A DNA stretch of 64,000 bases from assembly GCF_028416635.1 (NCBI RefSeq), contig NZ_CP114013.1, forward strand, positions 4,588,001-4,652,000, read 5' to 3'. Numbering within the stretch: the stretch's first letter is position 1; every line of letters begins with the position of its first letter. The notes beneath the pieces are model-generated. The model did not search any database and was not told the DNA's origin. It saw only the letters and a list, made by a program, of their open reading frames with translations. This DNA comes from Baekduia alba (lineage in GTDB: Bacteria; Actinomycetota; Thermoleophilia; Solirubrobacterales; Solirubrobacteraceae). Both the position numbers and the translations under genes were made by a program. Positions 44,356 to 53,061 of this stretch are shown in pieces.

Positions 44356-46965
44356 ATGAGACGGCGCAAGCTGCTGATCGGACTCATGTCCGCCGGAGCA
44401 TTCACGGCGGGCTTTGGCGCTGCCGTTTTCCCGGCGTCGGCGCAGCTGCGCACCATCACGGTGACGCTGCTCGGCGGCCAGACCGTCACGGTCCAGGTCG
44501 ACGACACGACCGACACGACCGCGACCACGGGCACCGACACGAGCCCGGCCGTCTCCACGCCCGCCGCGTCGGTCACGACCGACACGCCGGCGCCGCCGCC
44601 CGCCGACACGGGCACGAGCTCCTCTCCCACGCCCGCACCCGCGCCCGCGGAGACGACGCAGACGTCCCCGGCGCCCGCCGATCCGGGCACCGCGACCAGC
44701 ACCGCTCCAGCTCCGGCGCCCGCCGCGCCGAGCACCGCGGCACCGGCCACGGAGTCGGTCCCGGGCTCGACCGACAGCGCCCCGTCGGCCTCGGCCGGCG
44801 GCCAGCAGGCCCAGAAGACGGTCGGCAAGGCGCTGCGCAAGGCGACCGGCCAGGACGCCCAGTCCAAGAACGACAAGGCCGACGGCCAGCCCGACGCCAG
44901 CGCGATCCGCGGCGGCGACGGCGTCCCGACCGCGGCCAACCCCACCTTCTCGCAGGCGCTTCCGGGCGCCGCGGCCATCGGCGTCCCGAACTTCTTCATC
45001 GACAAGTTCCGCATCCCGCCCTTCCTGCTGCCGATCTACCAGGCCGCCGGCATCGAATACGGCGTGCGCTGGGAGGTCCTGGCCGGCATCAACGAGATCG
45101 AGACCGACTACGGCCGCAACCTCAACGTCTCGACCGCCGGCGCCCTGGGCTGGATGCAGTTCATGCCCTCGACGTGGAAGCAGTACGGCGTCGACGCCAA
45201 CCACGACGGCAAGAAGGACCCCTTCAACCCCGTCGACGCGATCTTCGCCGCCGCGCGCTACCTCAAGGCCGCCGGCGCCGACACCGACGTACGCAAGGCG
45301 ATCTTCGCCTACAACCACGCCGACTGGTACGTCGACTCCGTCCTCATGCGCGCCCGCCTCATCGGCGGCCTGCCCGCCGACCTCGTCGGCTCACTCACCG
45401 GCCTGACCCAGGGCCACTTCCCGGTCAGCGCCAAGGCGACCTACGCCGACGACCTCTCCGAGCGCGAGATCAACCAGAAGATCGCCAAGGGCCACAACGC
45501 GGCCGTGCCGGTCGAGGCCAACACGAGCCGCCGCGGGATCAACATCTACGCGAAGGCCGGCTCGCCCGCGATCGCCACGCAGGACGGCAAGGTCGTCAAG
45601 GTCGGCAAGACCAAGCGCCTGGGCCGCTTCATCCAGCTGCAGGACGTCTACGGCAACACCTACACGTACGCGCACCTGAAGAAGGTCGCCACGGCGTACG
45701 CGGTGCCGAAGGCCGAGAAGGTCTCCAAGGCGCAGGTCGCCAAGGAGCTCGGGCTCCCCAAGAAGGACCCGAAGCCGACCGAGGCCGCCAGCGCCGGCAG
45801 CCAGCCGAAGGCCGAGACGGCGTCCGCCAAGACCAAGAAGGACACGACGGCCGCCGCGCGCACCAAGACCGCAGCCAACGTCTCGCAGGTCGCCACCGAC
45901 ACCGGCGCCGGCTCGGCGCAGGCCACGACCTCCAAGGAGCGCGCGTTCGCCAACCCGTCGCGCCCCGCGTCCTACAAGTCCGGCGGCGAGGAGCAGCTCC
46001 TCAACCGCGAGTTCCAGTCCGGCGGCACGAGCTACCAGGCGCAGTTCACCAAGGTCCTGGGCCTGGACAGCAAGGACGTCACGATCAAGAAGCTCAAGGT
46101 GGGCTCCAAGGTCGTCGCCGGCACGATCCTCGGCCGCGTGGGCAAGACGCAGAAGCACGTCGCGTCGCACCTCCTCTTCGAGATCCGCCCCGCGGGCAAG
46201 GGCGCGCCGCGGGTCGATCCCAAGCCGATCCTCGACGGCTGGAAGCTGCTCGAGTCCACCGCGATCTACCGCGCGGCGGGCAAGAACCCCTTCTTCGGCC
46301 CCGACGCCAAGAACCCGTCCATCGGCCAGGTCCTGCTGATGAGCAAGGAGTCGCTGCAGAAGCGCGTCCTCGACGATCCGCGGATCAGCGTCTATGACTG
46401 CGGGCGCCGCGACATCCAGGCCGGCAACATCGACCGCCGCGTGCTCGCCACGCTCGAGTTCCTCGCCTCCTCGGGCCTGAAGCCCACCATCTCGGCCCTC
46501 GAGTGCGGCCACTCGCTGATGACGACCTCGGGCAACGTCTCTGAGCACTCGTCGGGCAGCGCCGTCGACATCGCCGCCATCAACGGCATCCCGATCCTCG
46601 GCCACCAAGGCGAGGGCTCGATCACCGACATGACGATCCGCCGGCTCCTGACGCTCCAAGGCACGATGAAGCCCCACCAGATCATCAGCCTCATGACCTT
46701 CGACGGCGCCGACAACACGCTCGCGCTGCCCGACCACAACGACCACATCCACGTCGGGTTCCGCCCGCTGTACGGCTCGGACTCCAAGCTCGGCCGCCAG
46801 CTGAACTCGGCGCTGAAGCCCAAGCAGTGGATCAAGCTGATCGACCGCCTCGGCGACATCGACAACCCGAAGGTCCTCACGTCGCCGTCGAAGTACGCGA
46901 TCGACGACCCGAAGACCTCCACGTCGTCGGCCGAGCGGGCCAGCGACGCGCACGTCGGCGAGTAG
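44356..46965 (+). CDS. Secreted cell-wall hydrolase: transglycosylase, split LytM-like and M15-like modules
   Basis: The 869-residue protein has a signal peptide (MRRRKLLIGLMSAGAFTAGF, cut near residue 30) and a Thr/Pro/Ala-rich linker to about 200. A lytic transglycosylase (SLT) domain follows at 225-340, with Glu in INEIETDYG, then ALGWMQFMPSTWKQYG and NPVDAIFAAARYL. Next is an M23/LytM-like module split in two: 393-450 (RGINIYAKAGSPAIA, TYTYAHLKK) and 580-630 (GRVGKTQKHVASHLLFEIRP), separated by a Lys/Ala/Thr-rich stretch. The M23 zinc ligands are altered (GINI, SHLLFE instead of HLHFE). A C-terminal M15-like peptidase region at 690-810 has SEHSSGSAVDI and DHNDHIHVGF, with the zinc ligands intact. 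It probably remodels peptidoglycan. Confidence 0.88.
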   Translation: MRRRKLLIGLMSAGAFTAGFGAAVFPASAQLRTITVTLLGGQTVTVQVDDTTDTTATTGTDTSPAVSTPAASVTTDTPAPPPADTGTSSSPTPAPAPAETTQTSPAPADPGTATSTAPAPAPAAPSTAAPATESVPGSTDSAPSASAGGQQAQKTVGKALRKATGQDAQSKNDKADGQPDASAIRGGDGVPTAANPTFSQALPGAAAIGVPNFFIDKFRIPPFLLPIYQAAGIEYGVRWEVLAGINEIETDYGRNLNVSTAGALGWMQFMPSTWKQYGVDANHDGKKDPFNPVDAIFAAARYLKAAGADTDVRKAIFAYNHADWYVDSVLMRARLIGGLPADLVGSLTGLTQGHFPVSAKATYADDLSEREINQKIAKGHNAAVPVEANTSRRGINIYAKAGSPAIATQDGKVVKVGKTKRLGRFIQLQDVYGNTYTYAHLKKVATAYAVPKAEKVSKAQVAKELGLPKKDPKPTEAASAGSQPKAETASAKTKKDTTAAARTKTAANVSQVATDTGAGSAQATTSKERAFANPSRPASYKSGGEEQLLNREFQSGGTSYQAQFTKVLGLDSKDVTIKKLKVGSKVVAGTILGRVGKTQKHVASHLLFEIRPAGKGAPRVDPKPILDGWKLLESTAIYRAAGKNPFFGPDAKNPSIGQVLLMSKESLQKRVLDDPRISVYDCGRRDIQAGNIDRRVLATLEFLASSGLKPTISALECGHSLMTTSGNVSEHSSGSAVDIAAINGIPILGHQGEGSITDMTIRRLLTLQGTMKPHQIISLMTFDGADNTLALPDHNDHIHVGFRPLYGSDSKLGRQLNSALKPKQWIKLIDRLGDIDNPKVLTSPSKYAIDDPKTSTSSAERASDAHVGE

Positions 46966-47014
46966 TCCGCTGGACGCGCCGCCCGCCCCAGGGTCGCGGT
47001 TCCGATTCGTCCAA

Positions 47015-47848
47015 TTGGAGCTGCCCTGGGTGCTGGGACCGGCCGACGGCCGCTACGTCCTGCGCGGCCACGCGGGCGAGCCGGAGTTCGTGCTCGTGCT
47101 GGAGACCATCGGGGCGCCGCCGCGCCGCCGGCGCCGCAGCCGCTTCGGGCGCAGCGCCGGCCGGGCCGAGCCCTCCCCCGCGATCTCCTCGGTGCCGGTG
47201 ACGGTGGCGACGCTGGTCGGCGCCGCGCCGATCGGCGACCCGGACACGGCCGCGGCGTGGCTGGCGAGCACCGACCTCCAGGCCGAGGTCGCGCGGGCCG
47301 TCGACGTGCTCAACGGCGTCCTGCACGCCCAGCGCGTCGTGCGCGCCGACCCGTTCGTCCGCGAGGTCGCGGCCGAGCAGGCGCTGGCGATCCGCGTCGG
47401 GATCGGGCGCGGCGACGACGTCGCTCACGGCCATTGGGAGGACGCGCTGCTCGTGGACCCGCCGGCCCTGGCGGTGCAGCGCCGCGTCCATGCGCTGCGC
47501 CCGCAGGAGCGCTTCGCGGCGCTGCTGGCCGGCCGCGACGTCGCGCTGGCCGCCGAGGAGCTGACGCTGCGCGCGCGGCTCGACCTCGACCGCGGCCGCA
47601 CCCGCGAGGCGGCGCTGCAACTGCGCGTCGCGCTGGAGGCGGCGCTCAGCGAGCTCCAGGCGTGGTCGCATCACGCCGAGATGGCACGGCGCCTGGACGA
47701 GCTGCGCGACGAGCGCGGCGCCGTGGCCGGCGCCGCGAACCGCGCGCTCGAGGGCGGCCTGGAGCCGGCGCAGATCACCGACGTCGAGCGCGCCGTCGGC
47801 CGGCTCGAGGCGGCGCTGGCCGCGCGCGTGGCCGGCGGCCTGGAGTAA
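47015..47848 (+). CDS. Hypothetical protein, helical, upstream of fdhD
   Basis: The 277-residue frame starts at TTG 47015. No ATG or GTG is in frame further upstream before the previous gene ends, so the start is uncertain. The N-terminus (ELPWVLGPADGRYVLRGHAG, then EPEFVLVLETIG) looks like a small beta domain; an Arg-rich patch PRRRRRSRFGRS is followed by two strands and a helical second half with heptads (EAALQLRVALEAALSELQAW). I do not recognise a family. It lies 49 bases after the hydrolase and 13 before fdhD. Confidence 0.75.
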   Translation: MELPWVLGPADGRYVLRGHAGEPEFVLVLETIGAPPRRRRRSRFGRSAGRAEPSPAISSVPVTVATLVGAAPIGDPDTAAAWLASTDLQAEVARAVDVLNGVLHAQRVVRADPFVREVAAEQALAIRVGIGRGDDVAHGHWEDALLVDPPALAVQRRVHALRPQERFAALLAGRDVALAAEELTLRARLDLDRGRTREAALQLRVALEAALSELQAWSHHAEMARRLDELRDERGAVAGAANRALEGGLEPAQITDVERAVGRLEAALAARVAGGLE

Positions 47849-47861
47849 TACTGCGCGGCCT

Positions 47862-48677
47862 ATGGCCGGCGGCGAGGCGATCCGGATGCACGAGCCCGTG
47901 GTGCGCGATGGCGACGTGGAGGATCGCGTCGCCGTGGAGGAGCCGTTGGAGATCCGCGTGCGCGGGCGGGCGCTGGCGGTCACGATGCGCACGCCGGGCC
48001 ACGACGAGGAGCTGGCCGTCGGCTTCCTGCACGGCGAGGGCCTGCTCGCGGGAGCGGTCGCGGCGGTCGGCCCGACGCCCGACTTCGCCAACAACGTCGT
48101 GGACGTCGACGCGCCGCTGACCGACGGCGCGCGCGAGCGGCGCTTCTACACCACGTCGTCGTGCGGCGTGTGCGGCAAGGGCGCGCTGGAGGAGGTGGCG
48201 GTCCACGCCGATCCGCTGCCGCCCGGCGCGCCGGTGATCGCCCGCGCGCTGCTCGCCGCCCTCCCGGACCGCCTGCGCCAGCCGGGCTTCGACGTCACCG
48301 GCGGCCTGCACGCGACCGGCCTCTTCGACGCCGCCGGCACGCTGCTCTGCGTCCGCGAGGACGTCGGCCGGCACAACGCCATGGACAAGGTCGTCGGCCG
48401 CGCGCTGCTGGACGGCGCGCTGCCGCTCGGCGACCGCGTCCTCTGCGTCTCGGGCCGGCTGTCCTTCGAGCTGGTCCAGAAGGCCGCGGTCGCCGGCTGC
48501 CCCGTCCTGGTCGGCGTCGGGGCGCCCTCCTCGCTGGCCGTCTCGCTCGCCGCCGACCGCGGGATGACGCTGGCGGGCTTCGCCCGCGGCGACCGCGTCA
48601 ACGTCTACACGGACGCCGGCCGCGTCACGCCGCCCGCGGACACGCGATCTCGAACAGCAGGTCGCCCAGCGCGGTGA
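47862..48677 (+). CDS. fdhD: Formate dehydrogenase accessory sulfurtransferase FdhD
   Basis: The 271-residue protein hands sulfur to the molybdenum cofactor of formate dehydrogenase. It has the conserved cysteine loop TSSCGVCGKGALE, the second conserved region VREDVGRHNAMDKVVGRAL, and CVSGRLSFELVQKAA and VGAPSSLAVSLA, all family signatures. No formate dehydrogenase or molybdopterin gene is visible here, so its client is elsewhere. Its 3' end overlaps the convergent VOC gene by 53 bases. Confidence 0.95.
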   Translation: MAGGEAIRMHEPVVRDGDVEDRVAVEEPLEIRVRGRALAVTMRTPGHDEELAVGFLHGEGLLAGAVAAVGPTPDFANNVVDVDAPLTDGARERRFYTTSSCGVCGKGALEEVAVHADPLPPGAPVIARALLAALPDRLRQPGFDVTGGLHATGLFDAAGTLLCVREDVGRHNAMDKVVGRALLDGALPLGDRVLCVSGRLSFELVQKAAVAGCPVLVGVGAPSSLAVSLAADRGMTLAGFARGDRVNVYTDAGRVTPPADTRSRTAGRPAR

Positions 48678-49008
48678 AGTAGAAGCCGTAGGTCTGGCGC
48701 ATGGCCCGCGGCGGGCGGCCGGCGTCCACGCCGTCGACCGCGCTCAGCCGCGCGTGCAGCGCGTCGACCTCGGCGGCCTCCGCCACCAGGAACCCGAGGT
48801 GGAAGCCGTCCGGGTAGGCCGGCGGCGCGGCGCCGGCCCCGCGGAACCTGGTGTGGTCCGAGACGGCGAGGGTGAAGCCCTCGCCGTCGTCGAGGATCGC
48901 GATCGCGTCGGCCTTGCGGTCGACGAGCGCGAAGCCGAGCGACCCGGTGAACAGCGTCACGGCCTCGTCGAGGTCGCGGACGTGCAGGTCCAGGTGGTTG
49001 AGGCGCAT
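48625..49008 (-). CDS. Single-domain VOC-family protein
   Basis: The 127-residue protein begins MRLNHLDLHVRDLDEAVTLF, with the glyoxalase metal His in HLDLH, and contains FHLGFLV and LFEIACP with the second His and Glu ligands, so it is a plausible metal-binding VOC enzyme or resistance protein. The ATG shares one base with the MFS stop, so it is coupled to the exporter and may modify or bind the same compound. The longer frame upstream is a shadow of the MFS gene. Confidence 0.85.
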   Translation of the reverse strand: MRLNHLDLHVRDLDEAVTLFTGSLGFALVDRKADAIAILDDGEGFTLAVSDHTRFRGAGAAPPAYPDGFHLGFLVAEAAEVDALHARLSAVDGVDAGRPPRAMRQTYGFYFTALGDLLFEIACPRAA

Positions 49009-50450
49009 CAGTGGTCCTCCATCCGCGCCTCGCGCGGCAGCAGGAAGGACAGGGCGAAGGAGACGGCGAACAGCCCCGCCGCGATCAGGGTGGTGGTCTC
49101 CATCGCCGCCGGCGACGGGTGGCCGTGGTCGAGCAGCGAGAAGAAGATCGTCGCCAGCACCGCGACGCCGATCGAGTTGCCGAGCTGCTGGACCGCGTTG
49201 AGCGTGCCGGAGGCCGAGCCGACCTCGCGGTCGTCCACGCCGGCCAGGATCACGTTGAACAGCGGGCCGAAGACGAAGCCCAGCCCGATGCCGAACGGGA
49301 CCAGCGCGGGGACCATCGTCCAGGTCGTCGTGTCCAGGCCGTGCGCGCCCACGATCAGCGCGAGCGCGATCAAGGACCCCGTGATGATCACCACGCCGGC
49401 CTGCAGCACGCCGCGACCGAACTTCGCCATCAGCGGGAACGACGCACCGGCCGCGACCGCGGACGCCAGCGTCGTCGGCATGAACGTCAGGCCGGCGTGC
49501 GACGGCGTGAAGTGCAAGCCGGCCTGGAGGAAGACCGACAACACCAACAACAGCCCGGCGAAGCCACTGAAGAAGGCGAGGCCGACGAGCAGGCCGGACG
49601 TGAAGGCGCGGTTGCGCAGCAGGCTCGGCTCGATCAGCGGCGTCCCGTGGCCGCGGCGCTCGACGAACGCGAACAGGCCCAGCAGCGTGGCGCCGCCGGC
49701 GAGCATGACGAAGATCCAGGCCGGCCAGTCGAGCTCGCGGCCCTGCACCAGCGGGTAGATCAGGCAGAACGACGCGGCCGCGATCAGCACGACGCCGAGC
49801 GGGTCGAGCTTCAGCTTCTCCGGCGACTTGGACTCGGGGAAGACGCGCAGCGCGCCGATCAGGCCGACGAGGCCCAGCGGCAGGTTGATGAGGAAGATCA
49901 TGCGCCAGCCGGTGCCGAGCAGGTCGGCCGAGACGAGCCAGCCGGCGAGGAGCGGGCCGCCGACCGCGGCCAGGCCCATCACCGGGCCGAAGGCCGCGAA
50001 GGCGCCGCCCATCTCCGACGGCGGGAAGACGGTCTTGATCATGCCCAGCCCCTGCGGGATGAGCAGCGCGCCGAAGCCGCCCTGCAGGACGCGCATCGCG
50101 ATGAGGAAGTCCGGCGAGGGCGCCAGCGCGCATGCGGCCGACGCGGCGGTGAAGCCCGTGATGCCGATGACGAAGACGCGCTTGCGGCCGAAGACGTCGC
50201 CGAGGCGGCCGCCGATGATCATGAACACGCCGAAGGCCAGCGTGTAGCCGGCGGCCCACCACTGCATCGTGGTGGTGGACCCGCCCAGCTCGCCGCGCAC
50301 GGTCGGCGCCGCGATCGTGATCACGGTGCTGTCGAGCAGGTCCATGATCTCGGCGACCAGGACGATGGCGAGCACGACCCAGCGCAGGCGGAAGGGTTCG
50401 GGGGCGGCGGTCGCCGGGGGCGCGACCGCCGCGGGAGCGGAGGAGGACAT
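49008..50450 (-). CDS. DHA2-family MFS multidrug exporter (EmrB/QacA-like)
   Basis: From the ATG at 50450 the protein has 480 residues with about 14 hydrophobic segments. Motif A is GGRLGDVFGRKRVFVIG and the first helix carries the family motif LLDSTVITIAAPTV; motif C lies in PVMGLAAVGGPLLAGWL. It exports drugs against the proton gradient. It is divergent from a TetR gene whose operators overlap its promoter, the usual repressor-exporter arrangement. The frame continues to 50534, but that part crosses the operators and is unlikely to be translated. Confidence 0.93.
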   Translation of the reverse strand: MSSSAPAAVAPPATAAPEPFRLRWVVLAIVLVAEIMDLLDSTVITIAAPTVRGELGGSTTTMQWWAAGYTLAFGVFMIIGGRLGDVFGRKRVFVIGITGFTAASAACALAPSPDFLIAMRVLQGGFGALLIPQGLGMIKTVFPPSEMGGAFAAFGPVMGLAAVGGPLLAGWLVSADLLGTGWRMIFLINLPLGLVGLIGALRVFPESKSPEKLKLDPLGVVLIAAASFCLIYPLVQGRELDWPAWIFVMLAGGATLLGLFAFVERRGHGTPLIEPSLLRNRAFTSGLLVGLAFFSGFAGLLLVLSVFLQAGLHFTPSHAGLTFMPTTLASAVAAGASFPLMAKFGRGVLQAGVVIITGSLIALALIVGAHGLDTTTWTMVPALVPFGIGLGFVFGPLFNVILAGVDDREVGSASGTLNAVQQLGNSIGVAVLATIFFSLLDHGHPSPAAMETTTLIAAGLFAVSFALSFLLPREARMEDH

Positions 50451-50481
50451 GGGGATCCGTTCGGTAAGGAGAGGGGCAAGG

Positions 50482-50529
50482 AACGAACAGCGTTCGTTAC
50501 GAACACCGTACGTAACGAACCCTGTTCGT
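50482..50529. promoter_or_regulatory. Paired TetR operators between the MFS and TetR genes
   Basis: AACGAACAGCGTTCGTT (50482-50498) is a perfect 7-base inverted repeat with a 3-base centre. ACGAACCCTGTTCGT (50515-50529) repeats the same half-site. GTTACG and CGTAAC between them give a third symmetric pair. TATATT at 50537 fits a -10 box about 12 bases before GTG 50549, so the TetR message may be leaderless. Confidence 0.75.
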
Positions 50530-50548
50530 GTCAAGCTATATTCGTTCC

Positions 50549-51283
50549 GTGTCCGCCCCGAGCCCCCGCTCTCGCCGCGCCCGGCCCGCCAAGGCCGCGC
50601 TGAGCCGCGAGGCGATCGTCGACGCCGGCCTGGCGATCCTGCGCAAGGAGGGCATCGACGCGCTGAGCATGCGCCGCGTCGCGCAGGCGCTCGACACCGG
50701 TCCGGCGTCGTTGTACGTCTACGTCGCCAACCGCGACGAGCTGCACACGCTGCTCTTCGACGCGGCGATCGGCACGATCGCCGTCGAGCAGACCGACCCC
50801 AAGCGCTGGCGCGAGCAGCTGCACGGGCTCGTGACGCGGATGACGCAGATGATGTCCGAGGAGTACCCGGGCATCGCGATCCTCGGCATGGCGACGATCC
50901 CGACGGGCGACAACGCGCTGCGCGTGACCGAGTCCATGATGTCGCTCCTGCGCGCCGGCGGCGCCTCGGACCAGGCGATCGCCTACGCCGCCGACCTGTT
51001 GTCCATGTACGCGACCGCGATCGCCTATGAGCAGAGCCTGCACTCCACGCTGTTCGACGACCCCGACTTCGAGCAGTCCGAGATCGCGCGCGTGATGCAG
51101 CGCTTCAGCGCCGTCCCGGCCGACGCCTACCCCACGATGGCCTCCGTCGGCGCGCTCATGACCCGCGGCGACGGCCACGAGCGCTTCGCGCTCGGGCTCG
51201 ACATCATCATCAACGGCCTGCTCTCGACGCCGACCGAGGGCCGCCTCAGCGCGCAGGCCTGGGGCGAGACGCTGCGGCGCTAG
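50549..51283 (+). CDS. TetR-family regulator of the MFS exporter
   Basis: The 244-residue protein has the TetR helix-turn-helix (ALSREAIVDAGLAILRKEG, then LSMRRVAQALDTGPASLYVYV) and a C-terminal domain of the TetR_C type (EQLHGLVTRMTQMMSEEYPG). The GTG at 50549, just behind a -10-like TATATT, is preferred; the GTG at 50528 would lie inside the operator. It is divergent from the exporter and is very likely its repressor, released by the drug. Confidence 0.92.
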   Translation: MSAPSPRSRRARPAKAALSREAIVDAGLAILRKEGIDALSMRRVAQALDTGPASLYVYVANRDELHTLLFDAAIGTIAVEQTDPKRWREQLHGLVTRMTQMMSEEYPGIAILGMATIPTGDNALRVTESMMSLLRAGGASDQAIAYAADLLSMYATAIAYEQSLHSTLFDDPDFEQSEIARVMQRFSAVPADAYPTMASVGALMTRGDGHERFALGLDIIINGLLSTPTEGRLSAQAWGETLRR

Positions 51284-51286
51284 ACC

Positions 51287-51760
51287 CTAGCCCCGCGGCG
51301 GCCGCGGTCGCCGGGCGGCGACGGCCTCCGTGCCGCCCTCCCCGTCGATGAGCGCCAGCAGCGCGCGGCGCAGCGCGGGGACGGCGCGGACGCCGAGCGC
51401 CTCCGCCAGCTCGGTCTCGAGCTTGGCCGACGTCCGCAGCGCGCTGAGGCGGACCGCGTTGCCGCGGTCGCTGAGCGTCAGCCGGACGCGCCGGCGGTCG
51501 TCGGGGTCCGGCGCGCGCTCCAGGAAGCCGGCGCGGATCATGTCGTCGGCGAGCTTGCTGGCCGACTGCTTGGTGACGCCCAGCAGCTCGGCCAGCCGGT
51601 TGACGGTCGGCCGCTCGGCGTGCACGGCGCGGATGACGAAGCCGTAGCTCGGCCGCATGCCCTCGAGGGCGCGCGCGGCGTGCTCGCGGTCCAGGCGCTC
51701 GGTGATCGCCGTGTAGGCCCCCGCGACCAGGAGCACGAGATCGGGCTCTTGCGGCTCCAT
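51287..51760 (-). CDS. MarR-family transcriptional regulator
   Basis: The 157-residue protein has a winged helix (RPTVNRLAELLGVTKQSASK, then LADDMIRAGFLERAPDPDDRR) with the basic wing typical of MarR. It is divergent from a cupin gene with clear operators between. MarR proteins are usually de-repressed by small phenolic or oxidised ligands. The long frame upstream is a shadow of the sirtuin and cupin region. Confidence 0.92.
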   Translation of the reverse strand: MEPQEPDLVLLVAGAYTAITERLDREHAARALEGMRPSYGFVIRAVHAERPTVNRLAELLGVTKQSASKLADDMIRAGFLERAPDPDDRRRVRLTLSDRGNAVRLSALRTSAKLETELAEALGVRAVPALRRALLALIDGEGGTEAVAARRPRPPRG

Positions 51761-51762
51761 AG

Positions 51763-51798
51763 CCGTCAGTCTACACTGACCGTCAGTTTCAACTGACG
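51763..51798. promoter_or_regulatory. MarR operators between MarR and cupin genes
   Basis: CGTCAGTTTCAACTGACG at 51781-51798 is a perfect 8+2+8 inverted repeat, and ACTGACCGTCAGT (51775-51787) overlaps it with the same half-site. CCGTCAGT at 51763-51770 is a further half-site. All lie in the 57 bases between the divergent MarR and cupin starts. Confidence 0.75.
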
Positions 51799-51817
51799 AT
51801 CTCTCACGGAGGACACG

Positions 51818-52195
51818 ATGGCGACGCTCATCACCGCGGACACTGCCCCGCGGTTCGGACAGGACGGGTTCAGCATGGTCGGCCTCGCGGCGCCCAGCCG
51901 CGGCTGCGCGACCGTCAGCACCTGGCGGATCACCGCGCAGCCCGGCGCCCAGTCGCCCACCCACCGGCTCACCAGCGACGAGGTCTTCGTCCTGCTGGCC
52001 GGCGAGCTGACGGCGACCGTCGACGGCGCCGAGATGACCGTCCGCGCCGGCGACTCGCTCTCGGTCCCGCCCGGCGTCGACTTCTCGCTCGCCAACCGCG
52101 GCGCGGCGCCGTTCGAGGCCGTCGCCTGCATGGCCGCCGGCGGCATGGCGCTCGTCGGCGACGGCGCGCCCTTCCCGCCGCCCTGGGCCGTGTAG
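51818..52195 (+). CDS. Cupin-domain protein, MarR target
   Basis: The 125-residue protein is a single cupin barrel: QSPTHRLTSDEVFVLLAGEL (His and Glu of motif 1) and GDSLSVPPGVDFSLANRG (motif 2, without the usual second His). GGAGG before the ATG fixes the start. Function is open: small cupins of this sort are often enzymes or sugar or quinol sensors. It is divergent from the MarR gene. Confidence 0.85.
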   Translation: MATLITADTAPRFGQDGFSMVGLAAPSRGCATVSTWRITAQPGAQSPTHRLTSDEVFVLLAGELTATVDGAEMTVRAGDSLSVPPGVDFSLANRGAAPFEAVACMAAGGMALVGDGAPFPPPWAV

Positions 52196-52221
52196 ACCGC
52201 AGCCGCCGACCGGGCCGACGG

Positions 52222-52983
52222 CTACAACAACGCCACGAGCGCTTCGAGCTCGGCGACGACGTCGCCGTCGAGCTTGACCGCCGCCCGCGCGTCCCACGGC
52301 GTCGCGCCCTGGGTGATCACCGCGACCGCGCCGCCGGTCTGGCGCGTCACGCTCGGCAGCTGCGCGATCGGATGGACCTCCAGCGAGGACCCGATGCAGA
52401 GCAGGACGTCGGCGCCGGCGGCCAGCGCGTAGGCCTCCTCGAGCGCGCCCTGGGGCAGCCACTCGCCGAACAGGACGACGTCGGGCTTCAGCGGCTCGCC
52501 GCAGTCGCACGTGGGCACCGAGATGTCGGAGTCCTCCAGCCGCCGGCGCACCTCGCCGATCGGATACGTCGCGCCGCACGCCAGGCACGACGACGTGTCG
52601 ATCGAGCCGTGGACCTCGATCAGCCGCCGCGACCCGGCGCGCCGGTGCAGGCGGTCGATGTTCTGGGTGATGATCGCGTCCAGCTTGCCGCGCGCCTCCA
52701 GGGCGACGAGCGCGCGGTGCGCGCCGTTGGGCTCCTTGCCCTCCAGCGTCTGGAAGCGGTTGCCGTAGAAATGCCAGAAGCGCTCCGGGTCGGCGCGCCA
52801 CGCGTCGATGTGCGCGACCTCGATCGGGTTGACGTTCTCCCACAGCCCGGTCCCGGGCGAGCGGAAGTCGGGGATCCCGGACGGCACCGAGATCCCCGCG
52901 CCCGTGAGCGCGACGACCGACTGCGCCTCCCGCATCAGGGAGGCGAGCCGCTCGACGCGCTCGAAGTCGACGACCGATGACAT
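52222..52983 (-). CDS. cobB: Sirtuin-type NAD-dependent protein deacylase (CobB-like)
   Basis: The 253-residue protein has the NAD site GAGISVPSGIPDFRSPGTGLWE, the catalytic His in RRLIEVHGS, TQNIDRLHRRAGS, and zinc ligands CLACGATYP and CDCGEPLKPDV. It removes acetyl or longer acyl groups from lysine. The ATG at 52983 follows AGGGTGAAG; a GTG at 52992 is possible. Its position beside acyl-CoA genes suggests control of CoA-metabolism enzymes, as known for other bacteria, but this is an inference. Confidence 0.92.
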   Translation of the reverse strand: MSSVVDFERVERLASLMREAQSVVALTGAGISVPSGIPDFRSPGTGLWENVNPIEVAHIDAWRADPERFWHFYGNRFQTLEGKEPNGAHRALVALEARGKLDAIITQNIDRLHRRAGSRRLIEVHGSIDTSSCLACGATYPIGEVRRRLEDSDISVPTCDCGEPLKPDVVLFGEWLPQGALEEAYALAAGADVLLCIGSSLEVHPIAQLPSVTRQTGGAVAVITQGATPWDARAAVKLDGDVVAELEALVALL

Positions 52984-53004
52984 CGACTTCACCCTAGCCG
53001 CGGC

Positions 53005-53030
53005 GTGCGAGCCGCCGGGCGAGCACCCGC
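53005..53030. repeat. Degenerate third copy of the palindromic element
   Basis: GTGCGAG and GGGCGAGCACCCGC reproduce the ends of the elements at 9613 and 18871, with the middle shortened. It lies in the gap between the sirtuin start and the fused dehydrogenase end. Confidence 0.4.
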
Positions 53031-53061
53031 TGCGAAACGAGCCCGCAGGGCGAGCCTTCGC

